Source: CAVIQK01 sp964613035 (lineage in GTDB: Bacteria; Bacillota; Clostridia; Christensenellales; DTU072). Taken from it: a stretch of 59,037 nt of DNA. The translations under genes and the position numbers were made by a program. This document shows positions 8,194 through 16,513 of this stretch, piece by piece; position 1 is the first letter of the stretch; each line of letters begins with the position of its first letter. Under the pieces are notes generated by a model, which worked only from the letters and a program-made list of their open reading frames with translations, made no database searches and was not told where the DNA came from. The DNA is taken from NCBI GenBank assembly GCA_964613035.1, contig CAZTFQ010000011.1, forward strand, positions 1 through 59,037, in the 5' to 3' direction.

Positions 8194-8227
8194 TATTGTA
8201 TCATAAAACAATCCTTATGATACAATA
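8194..8227. promoter_or_regulatory. Perfect 13-bp inverted-repeat operator overlapping divergent promoters
   Basis: TATTGTATCATAA (8194-8206) and its exact reverse complement (8215-8227) flank an 8-base spacer. Each arm contains a -35-like TTGTAT and a -10-like TACAAT spaced 18 apart when read across the palindrome, in both directions. One bound dimer pair would therefore block both the TetR gene and the HXXEE operon. Confidence 0.75.
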
Positions 8228-8262
8228 ATTTTACAAAAAAAACTTCAAAAGGAAACATTCTA

Positions 8263-8982
8263 ATGGAAACGATTATCAACGCATGGCTGTCGGTTTGGCT
8301 ATATGTAATGGTCGGAATCGGAATTATTTTAGCAATCAAGGTATGGAAAAATCGCAAGACGTGGGATAAAATCAATATTCTGTGTACTCTGGCGGTAATA
8401 GTGTTGGTCCTGCACGTTATAGAAGAATGGGTCTTCCCCGGCGGACTTCACTATTCCTATAACATAAGTCACGGTTCTACCGACCTGTCTCGATATCCGA
8501 TGAACAGATTAACGGATATGATAACCAATTTCGGCGGAGTTGTTCTCGGGTGTATTGTACTGAAATTTTGGGGGTTTCGCAAGCCTGCAGGGATTGCGGT
8601 GATGTTGTTCTCGGCATTCGAGGTTGTTATTCACATAGTAATCGGAATAAATTCGCTTAACACTTTCGGAAAATACGGAATGCAAATTCTTTATTCTCCC
8701 GGTCTCGTTACGTCTCTGTTCGGATTTTTACCGATAACGATAGGTCTGGCGATACACTTATTTAAGAAAGAGAACAGAGCCAACGTCAAGCAATGGCTTG
8801 TAGCCGTAGTGGCGATGTTCGGATTATGTTTTTTGTTAATCAATCTCCCCGAAATGGTCCTCGGCGACAAAGACAGTCCGTACGCATTCACCGATAGAGG
8901 ATATTACGAACAGTTTTCGGAAGAGTTTGAAAAAGAGAACGGTTACGAATACTTCGAATACGAGAACGTAGAGGAGGAATAA
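8263..8982 (+). CDS. HXXEE domain-containing membrane protein
   Basis: This 239-residue protein has about six hydrophobic segments and the motif HVIEEW at residues 51-56, the HxxEE signature of PF13787, near the end of the second membrane segment. The C-terminal 35 residues are soluble and very acidic. The family's biochemical role is not established. Only 3 bases separate it from the downstream CocE-type hydrolase gene, and both probably answer to the divergent TetR regulator, so it may take part in handling the same compound. The start has an AAAAGGA ribosome site. Confidence 0.8.
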   Translation: METIINAWLSVWLYVMVGIGIILAIKVWKNRKTWDKINILCTLAVIVLVLHVIEEWVFPGGLHYSYNISHGSTDLSRYPMNRLTDMITNFGGVVLGCIVLKFWGFRKPAGIAVMLFSAFEVVIHIVIGINSLNTFGKYGMQILYSPGLVTSLFGFLPITIGLAIHLFKKENRANVKQWLVAVVAMFGLCFLLINLPEMVLGDKDSPYAFTDRGYYEQFSEEFEKENGYEYFEYENVEEE

Positions 8983-8985
8983 TAA

Positions 8986-10839
8986 ATGAAAAAAAGAACA
9001 ATGATCGCTTGTGACAAAAACGGTCAAAAAATGATTGTAGCGGTACGCGAGGCTCTGCCGATAAATTCTCCGTGCGCCAGATACACGGGTTATAAACCTG
9101 AAAAACTACTCTTAAAAAAGGGTTCTATACGTTTAAGAGGGTATATGCCATTACCTTGCGACATCGTATTGGAGCGTGACGTACCTATCAAATTACGGGA
9201 CGGAGTGACTATATATACGGATGTTTTCAGACCGAATGACGATAAAGCGCATCCTGCAATCATTGCAATGAGTCCTTACGGAAAGGAGATCGGATCTCAA
9301 TGGTTGGACGACACTCCTAATCACGCAGGCATTCCTATGGACGCAACGTCGGGCTTACAAAAGTTCGAAGGACCGGATCCTGCTTACTGGTGTAATCACG
9401 GTTATGTCGTAATTAATCCGGACGTACGCGGCGCGTACAATTCCGAGGGAATAATTTTATTCTTTGGCAGTGATTACGGAAGAGACGGCTATGATATAAT
9501 CGAGTGGGTGGCAAAACAATCTTGGAGTAACGGTAAAGTCGGTATGAGCGGAAACTCTTGGCTTGCTATTTCTCAATGGTTCACGGCAGCACAAAGACCG
9601 CCGCATCTCGCGGCAATCGCTCCGTGGGAGGGACTTTCCGATTGTCACCGTGAAATAGCTACTCGCGGTGGCGTTATGATGCCTGAATTTGTTAAAATGT
9701 TATCCGATTCTTTTGCCTCTACCGAAAACGGCGGCATCGAAGACGTAATAGCTATGATGAATAAACAAGCAACAATGAATCCTTGGTGGGATGATAAAGA
9801 AGCGGAACTTGAAAAAATAGACGTTCCCGCTTACGTTGTTGCAAGTTATACAAATCCGATTCACACTTATGGGACATTAGAAGGATACAGACGTATTTCT
9901 TCTAAAGATAAATGGTTAAGAATTCATAACACGGGAGAGTGGGACGATTACTACCATAAAGAACATACGGAAGAACTTCGAAAGTTTTTTGATTTCTATT
10001 TAAAAGACGAAAATAACGGCTGGAAGAACACGCCTAAGGTTCGCGTCAGCGTCCTAAACCCGGGAGGAAGAGATATTGTAGATCGAATTGAAGAGGAGTT
10101 TCCTATTCCTCGTACTAAATATAAAAAATTATATTTGGACACAACAAAGAAAAAACTCGTTGAATCAACAGTTATAGAAGAAAATTATGTAGAATACAAC
10201 TCTGATTGCAAGAAAAGAGGAGTTCGATTTGATATGAGAATGGCTGATGATACCGAAATAACGGGATATATGAAATTGAGACTTTGGGTATCTGCACTTG
10301 ATAATGACGATATGGACTTGTTTGTTAAAGTTGAAAAACGGCGTCCTTGCGGTCTGCCTTATAAGTTTTCTATCGGTCCGGGAATGGATATTTCTGCTAA
10401 AGGCTATATTCGCGCATCTCTCAGAGCTCTGGACGAAACGAGAAGCACCGAAGAAAACCCTCGTCAATCCATGTTAAAAGAAGAAAAATTGAAAAAAGGA
10501 GAAATTGTTTCGGTAGATATTTTGATATGGCCTATGGGACTTAAATTTAAGAAGGGAGACCTTTTACGTCTGACCGTATCGCCGTATAAAACAAAAAAAA
10601 TGTGGACGGGACCGTTCAAGTTAAAAATGGCGAAAATAAATCTTCCGAAAGAAGGATATACTTATATGCCGAATGAAAAGCCGGAAACGTATACGATTGG
10701 CGGAGCAGAAATGTTTGCAGGATCCAAAATCGATACTTCCGAAATGCCTAAAGACCACAACAAAGGCAGACATCGTATTTATACAGGCGGTAAATATAAA
10801 AGTTATCTTTATGTACCAATAATTACTGAAAAGAAATAG
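8986..10839 (+). CDS. CocE/NonD family hydrolase (X-Pro dipeptidyl-peptidase-like S15)
   Basis: This 617-residue protein has an alpha/beta-hydrolase domain of the cocaine-esterase type, followed by a C-terminal jelly-roll (PepX_C-like) domain from about residue 355. The nucleophile region GMSGNSW lies at residues 186-192, with Ser191 aligning to the CocE nucleophile. NPDVRGAYNSEG (144-155) corresponds to the family's DxRG block, and His314 in LRIHNTGEWDD is a candidate catalytic histidine. No signal peptide is visible, so it is cytoplasmic. The substrate is likely an ester or amide. It is second in a TetR-controlled two-gene operon and followed by a strong terminator. Confidence 0.88.
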   Translation: MKKRTMIACDKNGQKMIVAVREALPINSPCARYTGYKPEKLLLKKGSIRLRGYMPLPCDIVLERDVPIKLRDGVTIYTDVFRPNDDKAHPAIIAMSPYGKEIGSQWLDDTPNHAGIPMDATSGLQKFEGPDPAYWCNHGYVVINPDVRGAYNSEGIILFFGSDYGRDGYDIIEWVAKQSWSNGKVGMSGNSWLAISQWFTAAQRPPHLAAIAPWEGLSDCHREIATRGGVMMPEFVKMLSDSFASTENGGIEDVIAMMNKQATMNPWWDDKEAELEKIDVPAYVVASYTNPIHTYGTLEGYRRISSKDKWLRIHNTGEWDDYYHKEHTEELRKFFDFYLKDENNGWKNTPKVRVSVLNPGGRDIVDRIEEEFPIPRTKYKKLYLDTTKKKLVESTVIEENYVEYNSDCKKRGVRFDMRMADDTEITGYMKLRLWVSALDNDDMDLFVKVEKRRPCGLPYKFSIGPGMDISAKGYIRASLRALDETRSTEENPRQSMLKEEKLKKGEIVSVDILIWPMGLKFKKGDLLRLTVSPYKTKKMWTGPFKLKMAKINLPKEGYTYMPNEKPETYTIGGAEMFAGSKIDTSEMPKDHNKGRHRIYTGGKYKSYLYVPIITEKK

Positions 10840-10850
10840 TTTTATAAAAT

Positions 10851-10882
10851 GACGCCGAAAATTAGTAGGCGTCTTTTTTTTT
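10851..10882 (+). terminator. Intrinsic terminator after the CocE-type hydrolase
   Basis: GACGCC pairs with GGCGTC across an 11-base loop and is followed by nine T. Confidence 0.85.
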
Positions 10883-10899
10883 GCGATAGTACCTATGGA

Positions 10900-10928
10900 T
10901 TGAAATTCTTGTTATTTTGTGATATTAT
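10900..10928 (+). promoter_or_regulatory. Promoter of the acetyltransferase/cyclase operon
   Basis: TTGAAA (10900-10905) and TATTAT (10923-10928) have 17-base spacing. Confidence 0.55.
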
Positions 10929-10973
10929 GGTCTAAATTTAATTAATTCATTAATATCGATTCAGGAGAATATA

Positions 10974-11594
10974 ATGAACAATCTTGAGCGCATGAACAAC
11001 GAAATGGCATACATAGCCGACGATGAAGTTTTCGAAAAAGTAAAAAGTTGCCGAAGGCTGCTTCAAAAACTCAATGCGGCGGATTGGTCGGACTTCAGTG
11101 CAATAGACGCTATTATAAAAGAACTTTTCGGAGAAAGCGACGCTCACGTTACACCGCCCTTCCATTGCGATCTGGGGAAAAACATTACTACCGGTAAAAA
11201 TTTCAACGCCAACGCCAACTGCACGATACTCGACGTCGCGAAGGTCCGTTTCGGCGATAATTGTTTATTGGGTCCCGACGTTTCGATTTACACCGCAGGA
11301 CATCCGGTGCATCCCATAACACGAAATTCCGGCTATGAATACGGGAAATCGATATCGGTCGGTGACAACGTATGGATAGGCGGTCATACCGTCATATGTC
11401 CCGGCGTACATATCGGCAGCAATGTAGTAATCGGAGCGGGAAGCGTTGTAACGAAGGATATTCCCGAATGGAGTATAGCCGTAGGGAATCCGTGTAAAGT
11501 AATCCGAAAAATTACCGATGCGGACATTAAAAAGCTCTATAAAGACGAGGATATCGACGAAGAAGCCTGGGGTAATATCTTACGAAAACAATAA
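10974..11594 (+). CDS. Sugar O-acetyltransferase (maltose/galactoside acetyltransferase-like, left-handed beta helix)
   Basis: This 206-residue protein has a short helical N-terminal segment, then hexapeptide repeats from about residue 68, as in the MAT/GAT family (CoA-dependent acetylation of sugars). The catalytic histidine is expected at His110 in YTAGHPVHP, and the signature DNVWIGGHTVICPGVHIG and GAGSVVTKDIPE blocks follow. The sugar acceptor cannot be told from sequence. A ribosome site, AGGAGA, sits 6 bases before the ATG. The cyclase-family gene starts 14 bases after its stop, so they are co-transcribed. Confidence 0.9.
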   Translation: MNNLERMNNEMAYIADDEVFEKVKSCRRLLQKLNAADWSDFSAIDAIIKELFGESDAHVTPPFHCDLGKNITTGKNFNANANCTILDVAKVRFGDNCLLGPDVSIYTAGHPVHPITRNSGYEYGKSISVGDNVWIGGHTVICPGVHIGSNVVIGAGSVVTKDIPEWSIAVGNPCKVIRKITDADIKKLYKDEDIDEEAWGNILRKQ

Positions 11595-11608
11595 ATAAGG
11601 ATAGTACG

Positions 11609-12208
11609 ATGAAAATCTACGATATTTCTCAAGAAGTGTTCGGGGGTCGAGTGTATCCCGACGATCCCGCACCGAAGAAAAAGATACTGAAATCAATGAA
11701 AAACGGCGACGCATATAATCTGACGGCGTTTTGTATGTGCGCGCACAACGGAACGCACATAGACGCGCCGTTTCATTTTATCAAAGACGGAAAGACCGTA
11801 GACGAGATATGCCTAGAGGCGTTGATAGGAACGGCTTACGTTACGGAAGGACGCGGTGTTATTACGGGTGAAGACGCCGTAGAAATAATCAAAAAGGCAT
11901 CCGAACGAAGCCCCGAATCGGCGAAGAGAATTCTCATAAAAGGAGACGTCGAAGTTTCGCTCGATGCGGCTAAGGTATTTGCTTTTTCCAAAATCTTGCT
12001 TTTGGGGAACGAACCTCAGACCGTCGGTCCCGAAAATGCCCCTATGGCTGTACATACAGAGCTCTTAAGCGCCGACATAGTCCTTCTGGAAGGAATCGAA
12101 TTGTCTGAGGTCAGTGAAGGAGTTTATTTCTTAAATGCCGCGCCCTTAAACCTTTCGGGATCGGACGGTGCTCCGTGTAGAGCCGTATTGATAGCCGACG
12201 AGAAATAA
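11609..12208 (+). CDS. Cyclase family protein (kynurenine formamidase-like metal hydrolase)
   Basis: This 199-residue protein carries the family metal-binding motif HNGTHIDAPFHF at residues 46-57 (His46, His50, Asp52, His56), typical of PF04199 enzymes. These include bacterial arylformamidase and several cyclases and isatin hydrolases, which use a Zn or Mn pair. The N-terminus YDISQEVFGGRVYPDDP is also typical. No tryptophan-catabolism genes are nearby, so the substrate is left open. It is the second gene of a two-gene operon with the acetyltransferase. Confidence 0.85.
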   Translation: MKIYDISQEVFGGRVYPDDPAPKKKILKSMKNGDAYNLTAFCMCAHNGTHIDAPFHFIKDGKTVDEICLEALIGTAYVTEGRGVITGEDAVEIIKKASERSPESAKRILIKGDVEVSLDAAKVFAFSKILLLGNEPQTVGPENAPMAVHTELLSADIVLLEGIELSEVSEGVYFLNAAPLNLSGSDGAPCRAVLIADEK

Positions 12209-12280
12209 CGATAAGCGTACATATATATATTTTTTTTATCTAAATCGTTATAAGAGCGCTGAGACTAAGTATACTTAACG

Positions 12281-12324
12281 AAAAAAAACGATCTCGAAAC
12301 GTATTCTGTTTCGGGACCGTTTTC
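12281..12324 (-). terminator. Intrinsic terminator after the 710-residue lipoprotein gene
   Basis: On the minus strand an imperfect stem around GTTTCG/CGAAAC ends in a run of eight T (A-run at 12281-12288). On the plus strand it may also end the acetyltransferase operon. Confidence 0.7.
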
Positions 12325-12351
12325 ATTGTTAACTAATCCGTTAAGGAGAAA

Positions 12352-14484
12352 TTACTTAATAACGTAGTCGACGTAGACGTAGCCTTCCGTTACTCTGTCG
12401 CCGTTGCTGACGGTATACGCCATACGATAAGTGCCGGAAGTGATTTCCTCGTCGGGAGACACCGTGACGTAGCCGTCGGCGGAGAGCTTCTCCAATTTTT
12501 CGTTAGAGGGGGTACCGTAGACGAAAACGCTCGCAGAGACGGTCTCTAAGAAATCCTCGTAGGACGGTATTTCAGAAGATTCCAGATGCACGTTATGCTC
12601 CGTAGTCGTCAGATAATCGAACGTAACCGTCATGCGTGAATTATATTCCGACGTATTTATTAAGACGTATTTATCGACGGATTCTACGTTATCGTGCGAA
12701 ACGGAATCGAATTCCAGCGGTTGACAAGCAGACACCTTGATGCCGTCGGAAGTTGCGATAAAGGCAACTATCTCGTAGCGGTCTTCCGTAAGACGCGGCA
12801 ACTCGAAGGAAAGCGATTCTGCCGTAACGGTCAGAGACGCGGAAGCGTCGTAGACGCTCGGAGCGCCTTTAGCTACAAGGACCATATTGTCGGTGGTCTT
12901 AGAAACGATCGCGAGGGCGAGTACGTAAGAAAGGTTTTTTTCCAGCAACGTTACGTCGTCTACGGATAGGCTCAAAGCCTCTGCTTCTACCCTACCGTCT
13001 TCCAAGCTTACGTTGCGGAAATCATACGTTATAATTTGGGCAAAATCCGGAATCGAGAGGTCGTCGGATTGATTGTTTTTTAAAACAACGGTTTTATCTT
13101 TAATATCCGTATAAATCTTTTTCATTTCCGCGACGCGGTTTTTTTCGACGTCGAGAGCCTTTTGCATACCTTCGGAATCGGCAACCTGATGATTGTTCCA
13201 TTGATAATATCTGATAAGGTTATCCGCATCTTCTTCCGCGATATCGACGCCGTTGACGACTGTACTCCAATCTCTACGGCAAGAGAGTCCGTTTTCTTCT
13301 AAAAACGCGGAGAAATTATTCCATCTTTCTTCTTCCGTGTCTCCGTCTATGATAAGATCGCAACTTCCCACGTAGCCGTCCGCAAGCCCGTCCATATAGA
13401 TTCTGTCTAACAGCACGTTGCCGTATCGAGTATCGGGGGTGAGAGTTTTTCCGTTGTCCAAGTAGACGACGATGTTGCCGTCACCGAGGTAATTGCCGTT
13501 GATATCGACGTAATTTTTGTCGGCAGTTGCTTTTTTTATACCGTCGAAGCCGGCGAATTTCATTGTAAGCGAAAGGGTGTACTCGTTACCGTAGATCGTC
13601 ATAATATCCGTAAGGGTATCGGCGCTCATAATTCCCAGAGTCGCGACAGATTGCTCGGACACGTTGTAATCGAGAGAATAACAGATATCGTCTTTCATTA
13701 TCGTGAAAATCGCGTCGTAATTACCGTATCCGTCGTCCGTAAGGAAAGTTTCCCAATAACCTTTAGAGTGATCGGCAACGAAATAGAGTTCTTGCGTCTC
13801 CTCGAAACTAAGCACCTGAGTGAGCTCGTATCTTTCGTCGGGGATATACTTGACGCGTTCATATACAGACTCCTGCTCGATATACAATTCATAGACGGTC
13901 TTGCCGTCATCATCGGTATAACGCTTACAAATAAACAATTCCGTCGAGTCCGATTTACAAATCGTCTCGGAATTTTCGTCGACGGCGAGATAATACTTTT
14001 CGTTGCCGTCCTTAATCCAGCAATCGACGACCGTTATCGTCTGCTTGGCTTCGTCTATAAAAGAGGCTCCTTTAAGCGCTATATCGGTAATGATCGAGGT
14101 TATGTTGTCGAAATATGAATAGGAATTGTTATACTCGACGAAGTCGCTCCACTCCGCGACGTTGCCCGATATCGTAAAATCGCCTATTTTATCGTATAGC
14201 GGATCGGCGGCAAACGTTACGGTTCTATAAGATACGGCTCTCGCCGCGAGAGTGTTAAAAGTCTGCACGCCGCTCGCGAAAATATTGTCGTTGTCGAGCA
14301 ATGAAGAGTCGAGTCTCTTATCCGCAAGCAAAAGCTTGGCGAGGTCCGTACCGCTCAAATCGGCTATAGACGGAGCCACGTCCAAGTCTGAGTCGTCGGG
14401 TTGACAGGCGGTCAAAAAAGACACCGTCAACAACAGACATATTAATAAAACAAAAGTTCTTTTCATTTTATTTTCGATAAACAT
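12352..14484 (-). CDS. Large secreted lipoprotein of unknown function
   Basis: This is a 710-residue protein with a hydrophobic signal sequence and a lipobox ending in Cys27 (SFLTAC), so it should be lipid-anchored on the outer face of the membrane. The mature part is acidic and rich in Tyr, Thr and Asp, with apparent beta-rich segments and no motif I recognise. The C-terminal 130 residues resemble repeated beta-sandwich modules. It has its own promoter and terminator and lies just downstream of the GH2 operon, which suggests a role in the same glycan or envelope process, but that is inference. The first ATG is chosen because AAGGAG lies upstream; the second ATG (residue 7) has none. Confidence 0.8.
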   Translation of the reverse strand: MFIENKMKRTFVLLICLLLTVSFLTACQPDDSDLDVAPSIADLSGTDLAKLLLADKRLDSSLLDNDNIFASGVQTFNTLAARAVSYRTVTFAADPLYDKIGDFTISGNVAEWSDFVEYNNSYSYFDNITSIITDIALKGASFIDEAKQTITVVDCWIKDGNEKYYLAVDENSETICKSDSTELFICKRYTDDDGKTVYELYIEQESVYERVKYIPDERYELTQVLSFEETQELYFVADHSKGYWETFLTDDGYGNYDAIFTIMKDDICYSLDYNVSEQSVATLGIMSADTLTDIMTIYGNEYTLSLTMKFAGFDGIKKATADKNYVDINGNYLGDGNIVVYLDNGKTLTPDTRYGNVLLDRIYMDGLADGYVGSCDLIIDGDTEEERWNNFSAFLEENGLSCRRDWSTVVNGVDIAEEDADNLIRYYQWNNHQVADSEGMQKALDVEKNRVAEMKKIYTDIKDKTVVLKNNQSDDLSIPDFAQIITYDFRNVSLEDGRVEAEALSLSVDDVTLLEKNLSYVLALAIVSKTTDNMVLVAKGAPSVYDASASLTVTAESLSFELPRLTEDRYEIVAFIATSDGIKVSACQPLEFDSVSHDNVESVDKYVLINTSEYNSRMTVTFDYLTTTEHNVHLESSEIPSYEDFLETVSASVFVYGTPSNEKLEKLSADGYVTVSPDEEITSGTYRMAYTVSNGDRVTEGYVYVDYVIK

Positions 14485-14521
14485 CTTAAAATAATCTCCT
14501 TAACTATTGCATTTTGAAGTC

Positions 14522-14535
14522 CAACGTTTACGTTG
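14522..14535. promoter_or_regulatory. Short palindrome between promoter and lipoprotein gene
   Basis: CAACG-TTTA-CGTTG lies just downstream of the predicted start site and could be a small operator. This is based on symmetry only. Confidence 0.3.
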
Positions 14536-14546
14536 TTTTTTGTTGC

Positions 14547-14576
14547 ATTATACTACCGAGGGCATTCTTTTGACAA
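14547..14576 (-). promoter_or_regulatory. Promoter of the 710-residue lipoprotein gene
   Basis: On the minus strand TTGTCA (14571-14576) and TATAAT (14547-14552) are spaced 18 bases. Confidence 0.6.
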
Positions 14577-14633
14577 CATTTTTTCAACGATAGAAAAAAT
14601 TCGGTAGGCTTACGAATCTTCAATCTTATATTC

Positions 14634-14660
14634 AAAGACTCCCTTTCATCGGGAGTCTTA
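14634..14660 (-). terminator. Hairpin after the GH2 gene
   Basis: AGACTCCC pairs with GGGAGTCT (8 bp, 7-base loop). Only a weak T-rich tail follows on the minus strand, so termination may be partial. Confidence 0.5.
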
Positions 14661-14688
14661 TGTAAATATAAACGTATCGACGGTTTTG

Positions 14689-16503
14689 TTAAGAACGGGA
14701 AGGTCCTTTATCGAGAATCGATTTGATTACCTCGAAAGGTTCTTTCGGCTTTCTGTCGAACGTCATGAGACCGTTGACTTCGTGGAACACGTCGGAAAGC
14801 TGCGTGTAGCAAAAACCTTTGATATGCGGATTGGAATAAATCGCTTCTATAAGGGAACGGAATCTTGCGATGAATTCTTCATCGTCTTTGACTGCCTCTC
14901 CGTATCCCCATTTATATCCGTCGACGTCTTTAACGAAGGAGGTTCCGCCGAATTCCGAGATAAGTATAGGTTGTCCCCGATAAGAATATCCGTCGGCGAA
15001 GGCTCCTTTATGGTGACCCATGAATATTCTGCGGGTACATTTTTCTATAGTATCGAAGTATTCCGCCATTTCGGAACCTTTTTGGGTATAATGATGTATG
15101 GTCAGATAATCGGATACGGTATGTTCCCAGCCGTCGTTGGTAATAATCGGACGCATATCGTCGTAATCGGCGGTCATAACGTAAAGTAAATTGGCGAAGT
15201 CTTGTTGTTTTTTATCAAACAATATATCTTCTAGTCCCCAGCTTTCGTTAACGGGAACCCAACACAACACGCAAGCGTGATTATACTGTTGTCTGACCAT
15301 ATGCATCCATTCTTCCGCGAAGTTATCGCGGGATGCGGGAGTGGACGGGCATATCGCAAAGGGTCTCTCGGACTCCACGTGAGTATATGCGGAGGGCATT
15401 TCCGCCCATACGATATAACCTCTGACATCGGCATGATAGAGGAATCTTTCGTCCTCGAGTTTTTGATGTTTACGACAACCGTTGAAGCCCATAGCGATCA
15501 TATCGTCTATATCCTGTTCGAGAGCTTTTTCCGAAGGCGGAGTAATATTTGTATTCTCCCAATATCCTTGATCCAATATAAGCTTTTGGTACAGCGGAGC
15601 GCCGTTAAGCAAGACCTCACCGTCTCCGTATTCGATTTTTCTCATACCGAAATAGCTGCCTATTTCATCGACGACGACGCCGTCGACGAGGAGTTGAATT
15701 TTGAGATCGTACAGCTTAGGATCTCCTACTCCCCAGAGATGTTTTTCTTCTCCCAGCCAAATATTTTGAGCGGGGGTGTCGTCGGTTACTATCGTGGTTA
15801 CCGTAGCGACTTGCTCTCCGCGATAACGAGCAACGGACGTAAGACGCACGTCGTGCTCCGAATAAAATTTTTCTTCATCGGGAAGAGAACAATCGAATTC
15901 TGCAGACAAAACGTTTTGATCGACAAGCGGGGTCAGCTTAAATGAATCGACACGATATTCGTTGACGATCTCCAACCAGGCGGTTTTATAGATACCGGTT
16001 ATTCCGACGTACCAACAACCGTAATCGTGGTCGGAGGCTCGCTGTTTTCCTCTGGGTATAGAGGGATCGTAACTGTCCTCGGCTCTGATAACCAAAAGAT
16101 TCTTTCCGTTTTTACAAGCAGTCGTCAGGTCGAACGTCAAGCGATGATATGCGCCGCGTTCCGTTCCGCAAGATATTCCGTTGAGGAATACTTCCGTAAT
16201 ATAATCGCAGCCTTCCAGATGAAGCAAAACGCGCTGTTCGGACGAAAAGGTCAAGTCGAGCTCACGCTGATACCACACTGCCGGGTACTGGGTTACGTCG
16301 CCTATGCCGCTGGCTTGGCATTGATAAGCGAACGGAACGTTGATTTTCAACGGAGCGTCGAATCCTCCTATAAAGGAAGTCGTATCGGTCTTGCCGTCGT
16401 CAAAACAAAAGTCCCATTGACCGTTGAGATCGGTCCATTGTTTTCTTACGAATTGAGGACGAGGATAATCGGGGATATAGCATTCTAGATGATTGATTTT
16501 CAC
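14689..16503 (-). CDS. Glycoside hydrolase family 2 (beta-galactosidase/beta-glucuronidase-like)
   Basis: This 604-residue protein has the GH2 layout: an N-terminal jelly-roll sugar-binding domain (about 20-180, with DLNGQWDF), an immunoglobulin-like domain (about 185-290), then a TIM barrel. The acid/base Glu420 is in WVPVNESWG and the nucleophile Glu517 in LISEFGG. There is no signal peptide, so it acts on imported oligosaccharides in the cytoplasm. The exact sugar (beta-galactoside, arabinopyranoside, glucuronide or mannoside) cannot be decided here. It is the last gene of a five-gene operon, starting 10 bases after the ABC ATPase gene, which implies that the transporter-like module brings in or senses its substrate. 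Confidence 0.9.
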   Translation of the reverse strand: MKINHLECYIPDYPRPQFVRKQWTDLNGQWDFCFDDGKTDTTSFIGGFDAPLKINVPFAYQCQASGIGDVTQYPAVWYQRELDLTFSSEQRVLLHLEGCDYITEVFLNGISCGTERGAYHRLTFDLTTACKNGKNLLVIRAEDSYDPSIPRGKQRASDHDYGCWYVGITGIYKTAWLEIVNEYRVDSFKLTPLVDQNVLSAEFDCSLPDEEKFYSEHDVRLTSVARYRGEQVATVTTIVTDDTPAQNIWLGEEKHLWGVGDPKLYDLKIQLLVDGVVVDEIGSYFGMRKIEYGDGEVLLNGAPLYQKLILDQGYWENTNITPPSEKALEQDIDDMIAMGFNGCRKHQKLEDERFLYHADVRGYIVWAEMPSAYTHVESERPFAICPSTPASRDNFAEEWMHMVRQQYNHACVLCWVPVNESWGLEDILFDKKQQDFANLLYVMTADYDDMRPIITNDGWEHTVSDYLTIHHYTQKGSEMAEYFDTIEKCTRRIFMGHHKGAFADGYSYRGQPILISEFGGTSFVKDVDGYKWGYGEAVKDDEEFIARFRSLIEAIYSNPHIKGFCYTQLSDVFHEVNGLMTFDRKPKEPFEVIKSILDKGPSRS

Positions 16504-16513
16504 GGTATTCTCC

